A stretch of DNA of 64,000 bases from Massilia soli (GCF_016809835.1 NZ_JAFBIL020000001.1:620001-684000); one strand, 5' to 3'. Positions 28,860 through 37,273 are shown, numbered from the stretch's first letter. The notes: a model not told the origin generated them from the letters alone. Made by a program: numbers and translations.

Positions 28860-29840
28860 TTACGCCTGGCGCTTGCGCGCCAGCGCCGCAACCGCGGCGC
28901 CAATCTCGCCCACGATCCCGCGGCGGAACAGCAATACGCAGGCAATAAAGATCAGCCCCGTCACCATCCCGACCGACTCGCCCAGGGTGCCGAACCATTC
29001 AATATTGGTCGCCCTCGCCAGGAACGTTCCGACATCGCCCAGCTTGTTCTCCAGCGTGATGATGATGAACGCGCCCAGGATCGGTCCGACCAGCGTGCCC
29101 ATGCCGCCTACCAGCGTCATCAGGATCACCATGCCCGACATGGTCCAGTGCACGTCAGTGAGCGTCTCAAAGCCCAGCACGACCGTTTTGGTGGCCCCTG
29201 CGAGGCCTGCCAGCGCTGCGGACAGCACGAACGCCATCAGCTTGTAGCGCTCGACGTCGTAGCCCAGCGAAATGGCGCGTGGCTCGTTCTCTTTAATCGC
29301 CTTGAGCACCTGGCCGAACGGCGAATGGACCGTGCGCATGATCAGCGCGAAGCCGGCCACGAAGATCGCCAGCACAACGTAGTACATCGTGATGTCGTTG
29401 GTCAGGTCGACCATGCCGAGCAGCTTGCCGCGCGGTACACCCTGCAGGCCGTCCTCGCCGCCGGTGAATGGCGCGCGCAGCGCCGCGTACGACACCATCT
29501 GGGCCAGCGCCAGCGTGATCATCGAGAAGTAGATGCCTGACCGGCGAATCGCCAGCGAGCCCATCACCAGCCCGATCAGCGCCCCGCCGCCGACGCCGGC
29601 CAGGATCGCCAGTTCGAACGGCAAGCCCATATCACGCAGCATGTAGCCGGTGACGTAGCCGGCAGCGCCAAAGAATGCCGCATGGCCGAACGACAGCAGT
29701 CCTGTAAATCCGATCAGCAAATTGAATGCGCAGGCGAACAGGCCGAAGCACAGCAACTTCATCAGGAATACCGGATAGGCGAAGAAAGGCATGGCCAGCG
29801 CCACGGCCAGTGCAATCAGGTAAAGAATTTTTTTGTTCAT
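28860..29840 (-). CDS. livM: Branched-chain amino acid-type ABC permease LivM
   Basis: A 326-residue inner-membrane permease with about nine to ten segments. The family signature GYDVERYKLMAFVLSAALAGLAGA lies near residue 212 (the EAA-like loop contacting the ATPases), with FGHAAFFGAAGYVTGYML near 52 and GGMGTLVGPILGAFIIITLE near 258. It pairs with LivH to form the channel. It is last in the five-gene transport cluster livG-livF-binding protein-livH-livM. Confidence 0.9.
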   Translation of the reverse strand: MNKKILYLIALAVALAMPFFAYPVFLMKLLCFGLFACAFNLLIGFTGLLSFGHAAFFGAAGYVTGYMLRDMGLPFELAILAGVGGGALIGLVMGSLAIRRSGIYFSMITLALAQMVSYAALRAPFTGGEDGLQGVPRGKLLGMVDLTNDITMYYVVLAIFVAGFALIMRTVHSPFGQVLKAIKENEPRAISLGYDVERYKLMAFVLSAALAGLAGATKTVVLGFETLTDVHWTMSGMVILMTLVGGMGTLVGPILGAFIIITLENKLGDVGTFLARATNIEWFGTLGESVGMVTGLIFIACVLLFRRGIVGEIGAAVAALARKRQA

Positions 29841-29861
29841 GATTTGCTCGAATCTTCTCGG

Positions 29862-30746
29862 TTACTTTTCTTTGCCGAACAGACCGGCGGGACGCAGCAG
29901 AAGGACGATCACCATCACCACGAACACGACCACTTCGGAACCTTGTGGATAGAACACGCGGGTCAGGCCTTCAATGACGCCGAGCCCGAGGCCGGTCAGG
30001 ATCGAGCCCATGATCGAACCCATGCCACCGATCACCACAACGGCGAACACGACGATAATCAGGTGCGAACCCATCAGGGGCGTCACATTGATGATCGGAG
30101 CCGCCAGCACCCCTGCAAAGCCCGCCAAAGCGACGCCGAAGCCGTAGGTCAGCGTGACCATCAGCGGCACGTTGATGCCGAACGCTTCCACCAGCTTGGG
30201 ATTCTCGGTGCCGGCACGCAGGTAGGAGCCGAGCTTGGTCTTTTCGATCACGAACCAGGTGGCCAGGCAAACCACCAGCGAGGCGAACACGACGAAACCG
30301 CGGTAGTTCGGCAGGATCATGAAGCCCAGGTCGGTTGCGCCCGCGAGTGCGTCAGGCACTGGGTAAGGCTGGCCGGAGACGCCGTAGAACGAGCGGAAAA
30401 TGCCCTCAAGCAGCAAGGTGATGCCGAAGGTCAGCAGCAGGCCGTACAGGTGGTCCAGCTTGTAGAGCCAGCGCAGCATGGTCTTTTCGATGACGATGCC
30501 GAACGCGCCAACCAGCAGGGGCGCGACAATCAGCATCACCCAGTAGTTGACCTCGAAGTAGTTGAGTCCCATCCATGCGAGGAAGGCGCCCATCATGTAG
30601 AGCGCGCCGTGGGAGAAGTTAATTACATTGAGCAAGCCGAAAATGACGGCAAGGCCGAGCGACAGCATCGCGTAGAACGAGCCGTTCACGAGGCCCAGCA
30701 GGAGCTGGCTCATCATTGCCTGCAAGGGGACGCCGAAAATTTCCAT
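29862..30746 (-). CDS. livH: Branched-chain amino acid-type ABC permease LivH
   Basis: A 294-residue permease. It shows LLLGLVNGSFYAMLSLGLAVIFGLLNVINFSHGALYMMGAF in sections from residue 15, the LivH opening, and GFGVALAGFAGVLAAPII near 190 and GGMGSIMGSILTGLGLGVIEGL near 238. It lies 21 bp before livM. A repeat-family hairpin separates it from the binding-protein gene, which may reduce permease expression compared with the binding protein. Confidence 0.9.
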   Translation of the reverse strand: MEIFGVPLQAMMSQLLLGLVNGSFYAMLSLGLAVIFGLLNVINFSHGALYMMGAFLAWMGLNYFEVNYWVMLIVAPLLVGAFGIVIEKTMLRWLYKLDHLYGLLLTFGITLLLEGIFRSFYGVSGQPYPVPDALAGATDLGFMILPNYRGFVVFASLVVCLATWFVIEKTKLGSYLRAGTENPKLVEAFGINVPLMVTLTYGFGVALAGFAGVLAAPIINVTPLMGSHLIIVVFAVVVIGGMGSIMGSILTGLGLGVIEGLTRVFYPQGSEVVVFVVMVIVLLLRPAGLFGKEK

Positions 30747-30775
30747 GGATTATGTCTGCTAAGAGGTGGTGCGGA

Positions 30776-30866
30776 CGTAGGGCGAATAAGCGCGCGCGCG
30801 CATCCGCCGAATTCGCGGCGATGCATGCGTTCGGCGGATGCGGGCGCGGCCCTTATCCGCCCTACG
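30776..30866. repeat. Repeat-family hairpin between livH and binding-protein gene
   Basis: CGTAGGGCGAATAAG (30776 on) and CCTTATCCGCCCTACG (to 30866) pair around inner arms GCATCCGCCGAA and TTCGGCGGATGC. Same family as 28.7-28.85 kb. Placement inside an operon after a highly expressed gene is typical of REP-type mRNA stabilisers, by analogy. Confidence 0.7.
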
Positions 30867-30886
30867 ATGATGCTAGAACTAAACGA

Positions 30887-32095
30887 TTACTTCCAGGCCG
30901 CGCACTTGGTTTCCGCCTTGGTGGCATAGGCCTGCTCGCCTGGGATGGTCTGGACGACCTTGTAGTAATCCCATGGGTACTTCGACTCGGATGGCTTTTT
31001 CACTTCCATCAGGTACATGTCGTGCACCATGCGGCCATCGCCACGAATCACGCCGTTCTTGGCGAACATGTCGTTGATCTTGGTCTTCTTCAGATGCGCC
31101 ATGACCGTGTCGGCCGTGTCGGTCTTGGTTGCCTTGACCGCGTTCAGGTAATTCATGGTTGCCGAGTAGTCAGCCGCTTGCAGCATCGATGGCATCTTCT
31201 TCATCTTGCCGAAGTAGCGCTTCGACCAGGCGCGGGTCTCGGCGTTCTGATCCCAGTACCAGCCGTCGGTAAGGTACATGCCCTGGGTCATGTTCAGGCC
31301 GAGCGTGTGGACGTCGTTGATGAACATCAGCAGGCCAGCGAGCTTCATCTTCTTGTTGATGCCAAATTCAGCAGCTGCCTTGATCGAGTTGATCGCGTCG
31401 CCGCCGGCGTTGGCCAGGCCCAGGATCTGCGCTTTCGAGTTTTGCGCCTGCAACAGGAACGACGAGAAGTCCGATGCCGACAGCGGGTGCTTGACGCTGC
31501 CCACCACGGTGCCGCCGTTCTTCTTGATCACGTCGGTGGTGTCGCTCTCGAGCGACTGGCCGAACGCATAGTCGGCGGTCAGGAAGAACCACGACTTGCC
31601 GCCCTGCTTGACGATCGCGCCGCCGGTGCCGCGTGCCAGTGCGATGGTGTCGTACGCGTAGTGGACGGTGTAGGGCGTGCATTCTTCATTGGTCAGGCGG
31701 GCCGAGCCGGCGCCGATCGAGATGAAGACTTTTTTCTTTTCCGCAGCAACCTTGGCCATGGCCAAGTTGGCGCCGGAGTTGGTGCCGCCGATCAGCATGT
31801 CGACGCCTTGCTGGTCGAACCATTCGCGCGCCTTGCTGGCGGCGATGTCTGCCTTGTTCTGGTGGTCGGCCGAAATAAATTCGATTTTCTTGCCGGCGAT
31901 GTTGCCACCTGCATCGGCAATCGCCATCTTGACCGCTTCAGCACCGCCGACGCCGTCGATGTCCGAGTACACGCCCGACATGTCGGTCAACATGCCAATC
32001 TTGATGGTGTCGCCAGAAACCTGCGCAGCTGCAGGCAGGGAGAAGCCGATGGCGCAGGTGGCGGCAGCGGCAATGGCGATAGCTTTACGTTTCAT
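30887..32095 (-). CDS. ABC substrate-binding protein, Leu/Ile/Val-type
   Basis: A 402-residue periplasmic protein with a signal peptide (MKRKAIAIAAAATCAIGFSLPAAA). The mature part is a type I periplasmic-binding fold of the LivK-like family: IKIGMLTDMSGVYSDIDG near residue 33, MLIGGTNSGANLAMAKVAAE near 103, and FLTADYAFGQSLESDTTDVI near 170. Families like this bind branched-chain amino acids, amides, urea or aromatic acids; nothing here decides which. It belongs to the liv-like operon. Confidence 0.85.
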   Translation of the reverse strand: MKRKAIAIAAAATCAIGFSLPAAAQVSGDTIKIGMLTDMSGVYSDIDGVGGAEAVKMAIADAGGNIAGKKIEFISADHQNKADIAASKAREWFDQQGVDMLIGGTNSGANLAMAKVAAEKKKVFISIGAGSARLTNEECTPYTVHYAYDTIALARGTGGAIVKQGGKSWFFLTADYAFGQSLESDTTDVIKKNGGTVVGSVKHPLSASDFSSFLLQAQNSKAQILGLANAGGDAINSIKAAAEFGINKKMKLAGLLMFINDVHTLGLNMTQGMYLTDGWYWDQNAETRAWSKRYFGKMKKMPSMLQAADYSATMNYLNAVKATKTDTADTVMAHLKKTKINDMFAKNGVIRGDGRMVHDMYLMEVKKPSESKYPWDYYKVVQTIPGEQAYATKAETKCAAWK

Positions 32096-32148
32096 TTTGT
32101 CTCCGTTATTGGAATAGTAGTATCAGTAATGAAAATCTTAAGCACTTC

Positions 32149-32853
32149 TTAAACACCGAGCAGCTCGGTTAGTACCGGCATCTTGGCGTCCAATTCGGAT
32201 GAGGCGAAGGTCTCGACGATCTGACCATGCTCCACCACATAAAACCGATCCGCCAGCGGCGCGGCGAAGCGGAAATTCTGTTCCACCATGACGATGGTGT
32301 AGCCCTTGGCCTTGAGCGTGGTAATCATGCGGGCCAGGCCCTGCACGATGACCGGCGCGAGGCCTTCGGAAATTTCGTCGAGCAGCAGCAGGCGCGCGCC
32401 GGTGCGCAGGATGCGCGCCACGGCCAGCATCTGCTGTTCGCCGCCCGACAGCCGGGTGCCCTGGCTGTTGCGGCGTTCCTTCAGGTTCGGGAACATCTCG
32501 TAGATCTCTTCGACCGACATGCCCTTGCCGCTCTCCAGCGCTGGCGGCAGCATCAGGTTTTCTTCGGCCGACAGCGACGAGAAAATGCCGCGTTCTTCAG
32601 GGCAGTAACCGACACCGAGGTGCGCAATCTTGTGCGTCGGCAGGCTGATCGCTTCAACCCCGTTGATCTTGATCGAGCCCTGGCGCGCGCCGGTCAGGCC
32701 CATGATCGCCCGCAGCGTGGTCGTGCGGCCCGCGCCATTACGACCTAACAACGTCACAACTTCGCCCTGGTTGACCGTGAGATTCACGTTGTGAAGAATG
32801 TGCGACTCGCCGTACCAGGCCTGCAGGTTGGTGATTTCAAGCGCAGCCGTCAT
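32149..32853 (-). CDS. livF: LivF-type ATPase with arginine in Walker A
   Basis: A 234-residue ABC ATPase. Walker A reads LLGRNGAGRTTTLRAI near residue 36, with arginine where lysine normally contacts ATP. The rest is standard: signature TRLSGGEQQMLAVARIL near 134 and Walker B LLLLDEISEGLAPVIVQG near 157, and H-loop MVEQN (E/Q-type, normal for LivF). Start at 32853 overlaps the livG stop by one base (TGATG). With LivG it drives LivHM transport. Confidence 0.9.
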   Translation of the reverse strand: MTAALEITNLQAWYGESHILHNVNLTVNQGEVVTLLGRNGAGRTTTLRAIMGLTGARQGSIKINGVEAISLPTHKIAHLGVGYCPEERGIFSSLSAEENLMLPPALESGKGMSVEEIYEMFPNLKERRNSQGTRLSGGEQQMLAVARILRTGARLLLLDEISEGLAPVIVQGLARMITTLKAKGYTIVMVEQNFRFAAPLADRFYVVEHGQIVETFASSELDAKMPVLTELLGV

Positions 32854-33623
32854 CAATGCGCTCCTTCCAGCTCGACGCTCGTGGTACCCATGTAGGCTTC
32901 CATTACTTGTGGATTCTTCGACACTTCCGCATAACTTCCTTCAGCCAGCATGGCGCCGCGCTGGAGCACGGAAATCTTGTCGCAGATACCGGACACGACA
33001 CTCATATTGTGCTCGACCATCAGGATGGTGCGCCCTGCCGATACTTTCTTGATCAGTTCGGTCACGCGGTGCACGTCCTCGTGGCCCATGCCCTGGGTCG
33101 GCTCGTCGAGCAGCATCAGTTCCGGTTCCATCGCCAGCGTGGTGGCGATCTCGAGCGCGCGCTTGCGGCCGTAAGGCATGTCGATCGTGACGGTGTCGGC
33201 AAAGCTTTCGAGATCGACTTCGTGCAACAACTGCATCGCGCGGTCGTTGAGGCGGTCGAGTCCGCGTTCGCTTTCCCAGAAATTGAAAGTATTGCCGAGC
33301 CCGCGCTGCAATCCGATGCGCACGTTCTGCAGCACCGTCAGGTGTGGAAACACCGCCGAGATCTGGAACGACCGGATGATGCCCATGCGGGCAATCTGCG
33401 CAGGCTTGGCGTGCGTGATGTCCTTGCCGTTGAACAGGATTTCGCCCGACGTCGGCACCAGGAATTTGGTGAGAAGATTGAAGCAAGTGGTCTTGCCGGC
33501 GCCGTTTGGGCCGATGAGCGCGTGAATGTGACCACGCTGGACTTTCAGGTTCACGTCACTTACCGCCGTGAAACCTTTGAACTCCTTGGTCAAGCTTTTT
33601 GTTTCCAGAATGACGTCTGTCAT
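32853..33623 (-). CDS. livG: LivG-type ABC ATPase
   Basis: A 256-residue ATPase. Walker A IGPNGAGKTTCFNLLTKF near residue 38 is intact. The typical LivG signature region is PYGRKRALEIATTLAMEPELMLLDEPTQGM near 150-180, and the H-loop is ILMVEHNMSVV. It is the first gene of the liv-like operon; about 160 bp of AT-richer sequence upstream (33624-33784) probably holds the promoter. Confidence 0.92.
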   Translation of the reverse strand: MTDVILETKSLTKEFKGFTAVSDVNLKVQRGHIHALIGPNGAGKTTCFNLLTKFLVPTSGEILFNGKDITHAKPAQIARMGIIRSFQISAVFPHLTVLQNVRIGLQRGLGNTFNFWESERGLDRLNDRAMQLLHEVDLESFADTVTIDMPYGRKRALEIATTLAMEPELMLLDEPTQGMGHEDVHRVTELIKKVSAGRTILMVEHNMSVVSGICDKISVLQRGAMLAEGSYAEVSKNPQVMEAYMGTTSVELEGAH

Positions 33624-33784
33624 TGGGTCTCCAGTATTATGTTTTCATACCGTTTTGCAAGCTTTTAATTTAGATAATACACACAATGGATATGGCTCAC
33701 AACACAGTATAAATACCATGTTTGCATAACCGGCACCCCGCAAAATCGCTCATTTTTTAGGCAACCCTGGCGCGCGAAAGTCGT

Positions 33785-35410
33785 CTAATTACTTTTCTCG
33801 AGGATCATGACGGCGGCTTTCTCGGCGATCATCAAGGTCGGTGAATTGGTGTTTCCCGAAGTAATAAATGGCATGATGGACGCATCGACCACCCGCAGTC
33901 CGCGCACATTTTTTACGCACAGGCGGCTGTCGACGACTGCAGACGGGTCGTCGGCGCGGCCCATCTTGCAGGTGCCGACCGGATGGAAGATCGTGGTGCC
34001 GATCAGGCTGGCCGCTTGCGCCAGTTCGTCTTCGGTGCGGTAGTGAATGCCAGGGCGGTATTCTTCCGGCTCATATTTAGACAACGCGGGCGACGAAACG
34101 ATCTTGCGCGTGACATTGAGCGCGGCGGCGGCAACCTTACGGTCCTCGGGCGTGCTGAGATAGTTCGGCGTGATCTTCGGCGGCGCGTACGAGTCGTTCG
34201 AGGCAATGCGGACATGCCCGCGCGAGCTCGGGCGCAGGTTGCACACACTGGCGGTGAAAGCAGGAAACGGATGCAGCGGGTCGCCAAACTTCTCCAGCGA
34301 TAATGGCTGGACGTGATACTGCAGGTTCGGCGTCACCTGGCTGTCGTCCGACCGGGCAAAGGCGCCCAGCTGCGACGGCGCCATCGACATCGGCCCGCTC
34401 TGGAACATCGCATACTCCATGCCAATCTTCATCCGCCCTACCCAGCTTGCCGCACGCGTATTCAGTGTCGGAACGCCCTTGATCTTGTAGATCATCCTGA
34501 GCTGCAAATGGTCCTGCAGGTTTTCGCCGACGCCAGGCAGGTCGACCTGGGGCGTGATGCCCAGTGCGTGCAAGGCGGCCGCCGGCCCGATGCCGGACAC
34601 CTGCAGGATCTGCGGCGTGCCGATCGCGCCAGCCGTCAGCAAGGTTTCCTTGATGGCGGTCGCGCGCCAGGCTTTACCGCCACCGGTAAATTCGACGCCG
34701 CGGCAGACCTTGCCCTGCGGTGAGTCTTCCAGGATCAGGCGCTCGACATGGCAGCCGGTCATGATCGTCAGGTTCGGACGTTTTGAAGCAGGGCGCAGGA
34801 AAGCCTTTGCCGTATTCCAGCGAATGCCGCGCTTCTGGTTGACGTCAAAATAGGCGCAGCCGCTGTTGTCGCCGCCATTGAAATCATCGGTTTTCGGGAT
34901 GCCCGCCTGTTCGGCCGCATTGCGGAAGGCATCCAGGATCTCCCACGACAAGCGCTGTTTTTCCACACGCCATTCGCCGCCGCTGCCGTGTACCGGCCCG
35001 GCGCCGCCGTGGTAATCCTCGCTTTTCATGAACAGTGGCAGCACCTCGTTCCAGCCCCAGGTGGCGTCGCCCGTCAGCTCGGCCCAGCGGTCGTAATCGC
35101 TGGCCTGGCCGCGCATGTAGATCATGCCATTGATCGATGAGCTTCCCCCGAGCACTTTTCCGCGCGGATAAATCAGCGCCCTGCCACCCAAGCCGGCGTC
35201 GAGCTCGGTCTTGTACAGCCAGTCGGTGCGGGGATTGTTGATGCAGTACAGATACCCGACGGGGATGTGGATCCACATGTAGTCGTCACGTCCGCCTGCT
35301 TCGATCAGCAGGACGTCGATGTCGCGATTCTTGGTAAGACGGTTGGCGAGAACGCATCCTGCTGTTCCGGCCCCAACGATGATGTAGTCGTATTCCCCAG
35401 CCGATTCCAA
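33785..35410 (-). CDS. GMC-family FAD oxidoreductase
   Basis: A 541-residue choline-dehydrogenase-like flavoprotein. N-terminal FAD loop YDYIIVGAGTAGCVLANRL, then VLLIEAGG; GMC signature PRGKVLGGSSSINGMIYMRG near residue 82; late FHPVGTCKMG and the closing VVDASIMPFITSGNTNSPTLMIAEKAA. The catalytic histidine should be in HPVGTCKMG. Substrate is an alcohol of unknown type. I take the TTG at 35410, since GAGGAG lies 6 bases upstream and no ATG occurs in frame before the family start. It follows the nitronate monooxygenase by 11 bp. Confidence 0.85.
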   Translation of the reverse strand: MESAGEYDYIIVGAGTAGCVLANRLTKNRDIDVLLIEAGGRDDYMWIHIPVGYLYCINNPRTDWLYKTELDAGLGGRALIYPRGKVLGGSSSINGMIYMRGQASDYDRWAELTGDATWGWNEVLPLFMKSEDYHGGAGPVHGSGGEWRVEKQRLSWEILDAFRNAAEQAGIPKTDDFNGGDNSGCAYFDVNQKRGIRWNTAKAFLRPASKRPNLTIMTGCHVERLILEDSPQGKVCRGVEFTGGGKAWRATAIKETLLTAGAIGTPQILQVSGIGPAAALHALGITPQVDLPGVGENLQDHLQLRMIYKIKGVPTLNTRAASWVGRMKIGMEYAMFQSGPMSMAPSQLGAFARSDDSQVTPNLQYHVQPLSLEKFGDPLHPFPAFTASVCNLRPSSRGHVRIASNDSYAPPKITPNYLSTPEDRKVAAAALNVTRKIVSSPALSKYEPEEYRPGIHYRTEDELAQAASLIGTTIFHPVGTCKMGRADDPSAVVDSRLCVKNVRGLRVVDASIMPFITSGNTNSPTLMIAEKAAVMILEKSN

Positions 35411-35421
35411 TCCACTCTCCT

Positions 35422-36459
35422 CTACTCGGTTCGCATCTCTGCAACGAGGGTTTGCATCAGTTTTGCCGCCGGCATGGCGCGGGCGCGCCGCACTTCCGCC
35501 CCGGCCCACAGCGACATCAGTTCGGTATCGCCGCTGGCAGTGGCTGCCGCGCGGATTGATGTCGTTAAAGCATTTTGTACAGGATACGCGGGAAGTTGTT
35601 TTTCAACATCTTCTAATTGCTTCATGAAACGGTTTTCGAGGCCACGGGCATAACGTCCGGAGAATGCGCGGGTCAGGCGGGTGGGCGTGTCGCCCGCATT
35701 AATCAGGCGGAACTTGTAGTCGGGAGAGATTCCGGACTCGTCGCAGACCAGGAACGCGGTTCCCATCTGCACCGCTGTTGCCCCGGCAGCAAGGGCTTCG
35801 TTGATGTCGATCCCGGTCATGATGCCGCCGGCGGCGATCACCGGAATCTCGACGGCGCGGGCAACCTTTGGCCACAGCACACGCGCCTGCAAGGTTGCTT
35901 CTTCCTGCGCGCCGATGAAAGTGCCGCGGTGTCCGCCTGCTTCGATGCCGGAGGCGACCACCGCATCAGCGCCAACTTGTTCCCAGGCCTCGGCTTCTTC
36001 CACCGTGGTAACCGTGCCGATGACAAGGATGCCGGCGTCGTGCAAGCGTTCGACCTGTGTCGCTGTGAGGATATCGAAGGTGAAACTGGCGGCCGCAGGT
36101 TTCAGGTCGATCAGCGTGGCGAACTGGGCCTCGAAGTCCTGGCACCATTGCGAAGGAGTCGGAAGCCCGGTCCAGCCCAGGCTTTCCCATATCGGACGCA
36201 TCAGTTCGGCGGCCCGGTCAATCTCTTCGCGGCTAGGCTGCGGCGTCTTGAGGACAAACAGGTTGATCAGGAAAGGGCGATCGGTGAGCTGGCGAATCCT
36301 GGCGGCCTGGTCGCGCATCGCGTCCGGTGACAGCAGCGAGGCCGGCATCGCCCCTAGCCCACCCGCGTTCGAGACCGCGGCAATGAGCTCGGGTGTGCAA
36401 GACCCGCCCGCCATCGGTCCCTGGACGATCGGAAACTTGAACAGCGATTGCAATTCCAT
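35422..36459 (-). CDS. Nitronate monooxygenase family (NPD) protein
   Basis: A 345-residue TIM-barrel FMN protein. It opens FPIVQGPMAGGSCTPELIAAVSNAGGLGAM, the family's FMN-binding start, and has GADAVVASGIEAGGHRGT near residue 182, IPVIAAGGIMTGIDINEALAAGA near 208 and VQMGTAFLVCDESG near 235. Such enzymes oxidise toxic alkyl nitronates, although many members have other or unknown substrates. It is the first gene of a two-gene unit with the GMC oxidoreductase and the last gene before the proposed oriC. Confidence 0.88.
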   Translation of the reverse strand: MELQSLFKFPIVQGPMAGGSCTPELIAAVSNAGGLGAMPASLLSPDAMRDQAARIRQLTDRPFLINLFVLKTPQPSREEIDRAAELMRPIWESLGWTGLPTPSQWCQDFEAQFATLIDLKPAAASFTFDILTATQVERLHDAGILVIGTVTTVEEAEAWEQVGADAVVASGIEAGGHRGTFIGAQEEATLQARVLWPKVARAVEIPVIAAGGIMTGIDINEALAAGATAVQMGTAFLVCDESGISPDYKFRLINAGDTPTRLTRAFSGRYARGLENRFMKQLEDVEKQLPAYPVQNALTTSIRAAATASGDTELMSLWAGAEVRRARAMPAAKLMQTLVAEMRTE

Positions 36460-36531
36460 GGGCCCTCCCTCGTCTGAAACACAAGATTAACAGAAGCGAA
36501 AGCACTTGGGCAGGGGGCAGGACGAGCAGGG

Positions 36532-36754
36532 TGTGGATAACTCTATGAATATCCACAGGTACGGTTTGTGGATAAACCTGACTTTATTCACAAGCCGATT
36601 TTTGTCCAGAATTGATACCAGCCACATACAGAGTTGGCCGCTGGCTTATAAAACGCGTAAACGCTTGATTGCAGTGGAAAATATGGGCTTATCCACAGAA
36701 AAGTGCCTGCGTTAACCATTACTACTATGCTTGTATACATACCTTTTAAGTAAA
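36532..36754. repeat. Origin module L
   Basis: First copy: inverted DnaA-box pair separated by 8 bp (36532-36557), further boxes at 36567 and 36584, CGATTTTTGTCCA at 36597, TTATCCACA at 36689, ATTACTACTATG at 36718-36729, TTGTATACATAC at 36731-36742, and AAGTAAAC to 36754. AT-rich, purine-rich sequence follows (36743-36773), a possible unwinding region. Confidence 0.75.
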
Positions 36755-36926
36755 CAAGAAACAAAAAGAAAAGCACCGCGGCTTCGCCTGCGATGCAAAA
36801 TCGTCACACCCGGCCTCCGTTTGCAAAACTTGTTTTAAAGAAATTCACGATGCGTTTGAAAAAGCGGAAGTCCTGTCTTTTTTTAAAAGCTCGACCCTGG
36901 CAAGCCCAAAAGCCAACCTGACAAAC

Positions 36927-36951
36927 CAAAAAACCGGCGCTACGCGCCGGT
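36927..36951 (-). terminator. Intrinsic terminator between the two origin modules
   Basis: ACCGGCGC (36933-36940) and GCGCCGGT (36944-36951) form an 8-bp stem with a 3-base loop; on the minus strand six T follow. It would stop leftward transcripts between module R and module L. No minus-strand gene precedes it. Confidence 0.75.
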
Positions 36952-36956
36952 CGATC

Positions 36957-37180
36957 TGTGGATAAGTCACTGTATATCCACAGGATGAGATGTGCAGAAG
37001 CCACCTTCCTGTGAACAACGCGATTTTTATCCACCAACCATCCTTGCTAGATACAATCCTTGTTCAGCAGTTTACAAGTCACCTAAGTCGATGATCGTAA
37101 AGATGTAAACAGACTTATCCACAAAAATAAGCGCGTTTACTATCACTACTATTTTTGTATACATACTTACTATGTAAACC
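36957..37180. repeat. Origin module R
   Basis: Second copy: inverted DnaA-box pair with 8-bp spacer (36957-36982), weaker boxes at 37010 and 37027, CGATTTTTATCCA at 37021, TTATCCACA at 37115, ATCACTACTATT at 37142-37153, TTGTATACATAC at 37155-37166, and GTAAACC to 37180. First-to-last box distance is 158 bp, against 157 in module L. Confidence 0.75.
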
Positions 37181-37273
37181 AACAGAACAGCGGAACTTCG
37201 GGGACAACTCAACTGCCAGCAAACCGGCAGCACCGAAAACCGGTCTTCCAGAACGACAAACACGGAAAAAAAT

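Larger units (their letters stand above)
36532..37180. other. oriC: Putative chromosomal replication origin (oriC), duplicated modules
   Basis: Gene-free, AT-richer than the surroundings. DnaA-box-like 9-mers: 36532-36540 (-), 36549-36557 (+), 36567-36575 (-), 36584-36592 (+), 36689-36697 (+), 36957-36965 (-), 36974-36982 (+), 37010-37018 (-), 37027-37035 (+), 37115-37123 (+). Six match TTATNCACA exactly; four differ at one position. Two modules share order and spacing. Each ends with TTATCCACA, a short GC-containing spacer, ACTACTAT and TTGTATACATAC. The ACTACTAT tract after a TTATCCACA box looks like the DnaA-trio part of a bacterial unwinding element. dnaA is not in the window. Assignment is from sequence pattern and the parS/mnmG/atp neighbourhood. 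Confidence 0.8.

Noticed and set aside
36804-37037. Minus-strand frame of 77 residues in the origin
   Set aside because: No ribosome site or family character; it crosses the terminator and several DnaA boxes.
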